Positions 28,422-29,069 of a stretch of 29,069 nucleotides of DNA are shown piece by piece. The notes under the pieces were generated by a model, which was not told where the DNA came from, did not search any database, and saw only the letters and a list, made by a program, of their open reading frames with translations. The stretch covers positions 1 through 29,069 of the forward strand of contig SVNB01000005.1 of NCBI GenBank assembly GCA_015067125.1, written 5' to 3'. The translations under genes and the position numbers were made by a program. The first letter of the stretch is position 1. Every line of letters begins with the position of its first letter. The stretch is from Oscillospiraceae bacterium (GTDB lineage: Bacteria > Bacillota > Clostridia > Oscillospirales > Ruminococcaceae).

Positions 28422-29069
28422 TTATATGCTTCCAAGAATAAAATCAAGCAGGCTTGGTTCGGGTTTGGAATCACCATTAAGAATGGATTCCATAAAGCCT
28501 TCGCGCACACCAACGGAATATATTTTCATTTTATCGCAGTTCATTTTTTCCATAACGCCGGAAAGAACCGCAAGCCCCGGCACAAGGGTGCGCAGGCGGT
28601 TCGGAGCAATATCCGCGATAAGTTCCAAAGCTTCTTCCGGCTTTTCCGCCAAAAGAGAAAGCATAAGGTTTGCGTCTTTAAGCGGAACTTCGTTGCCGGG
28701 TTTTATGGTGCGGTTATAAAGATTCTGTATGGCTTTGGCGGTGCCGCCCATGGCAAAAAGCGTTCCGCCGCAGGAAACAAAACCGGATTCCGAAAGAGAA
28801 TCGCAAACACATTTTTTGATATCGTCAATTTCTTTTGCGGTGGGAACAGCGCCTTTTACAAAGCGTTTTGCGGTGCGGCTGCTGCCCAGCGGAAAACTTT
28901 TGCTCTGCTTCGGGCCGTTTTCATCATATACGAACACCTGTAAAGAACCGCCGCCCAGATCACAGCCGATGCCGGATTTTTCTTTTGTTACGCTTTTTAT
29001 GGCAAGGTAATCAAATTTTGCTTCTTCATCTCCGGATATCATTTTTATTTTTATTCCGGTGCGGAATTC
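28422..29069 (-). CDS. Ppx/GppA family phosphatase (C-terminal part)
   Basis: 215 residues are visible; the frame continues past the right edge (EFRTGIKIK precedes the ATG at 29042), so the N-terminus with the first ATP-binding motif lies outside. The visible part starts in the family segment ISGDEEAKFDYLAI, has the phosphate-binding loop DLGGGSLQVFVYD, later GGTLFAMGGTAKAI, and a conserved C-terminal RLRTLVPGLAVLSGVMEKM...VREGFM. Ppx/GppA enzymes hydrolyse polyphosphate or pppGpp; which one this does is not readable from the fragment. It is convergent with the XRE operon. Confidence 0.88.
   Translation of the reverse strand, partial: EFRTGIKIKMISGDEEAKFDYLAIKSVTKEKSGIGCDLGGGSLQVFVYDENGPKQSKSFPLGSSRTAKRFVKGAVPTAKEIDDIKKCVCDSLSESGFVSCGGTLFAMGGTAKAIQNLYNRTIKPGNEVPLKDANLMLSLLAEKPEEALELIADIAPNRLRTLVPGLAVLSGVMEKMNCDKMKIYSVGVREGFMESILNGDSKPEPSLLDFILGSI

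Overview
The window looks like a chromosomal segment of an anaerobic, probably spore-forming Clostridia-type Firmicute. Reasons: the gene order ylxM-ffh-rpsP-khpA-rimM-trmD, a dcw cluster starting with mraZ-rsmH, a PASTA-type penicillin-binding protein, a MurE with the DNPR motif typical of meso-diaminopimelate enzymes, an HPr carrying both His15 and Ser46, ethanolamine-utilization genes, and a SpoIID-like protein. Almost everything is on the + strand; only the last, truncated gene is on the - strand. Strong AGGAGG-type ribosome binding sites precede most genes, and TTG start codons are common. I saw no tRNA, rRNA, CRISPR array, transposase or phage gene.

Layout. (1) 1-888: the end of an ethanolamine operon (3' end of eutH, then eutQ), closed by a terminator. 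(2) 911-1835: a single amidohydrolase gene with its own promoter and terminator. (3) 1817-6203: a translation and protein-targeting operon (ylxM, ffh, rpsP, khpA, rimM, trmD) ending in a DUF554 membrane protein; its consensus promoter lies inside the preceding terminator. (4) 6271-6655: a monocistronic HPr gene. (5) 6655-10290: uvrC with a repeat element in its leader, then rsmD-coaD and a coiled-coil protein. (6) 10483-21987: the dcw cell-wall and division cluster mraZ, rsmH, ftsL-like, PBP, murE, murF, mraY, ftsW/spoVE, murG, ftsQ/divIB, with three MraZ-type boxes at its promoter. murD, murC, murB and ftsA are absent from the expected places. (7) 21964-23653: a duplicated terminator-promoter module flanking a 69-residue membrane protein gene, then ftsZ, whose C-terminal tail is unusual.

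(8) 23655-26026: three genes that look like one operon, a carboxypeptidase-regulatory-like domain protein, a SpoIID-like protein with two peptidoglycan-binding domains, and a small protein with two more such domains. The first gene is preceded by a sequence resembling a sigma-E (mother-cell) promoter, which suggests a role in remodelling spore peptidoglycan. (9) 26027-26625: a gene-poor stretch with a mosaic of palindromic repeats bounded by a 24-bp direct repeat, then a candidate structured RNA with its own promoter, a long rod-like stem and an intrinsic terminator, just upstream of a lipoprotein gene. (10) 27436-28415: an XRE-type regulator with two near-identical operators and two small membrane proteins. 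(11) 28422-29069, - strand: the C-terminal part of a Ppx/GppA phosphatase.

The most interesting non-coding signals are the candidate RNA at 26442-26604, the duplicated promoter module in front of ftsZ, and the repeat family present in opposite orientations near 6.7 kb and 26.1 kb. All functional calls come from reading motifs by eye; no database search was possible.
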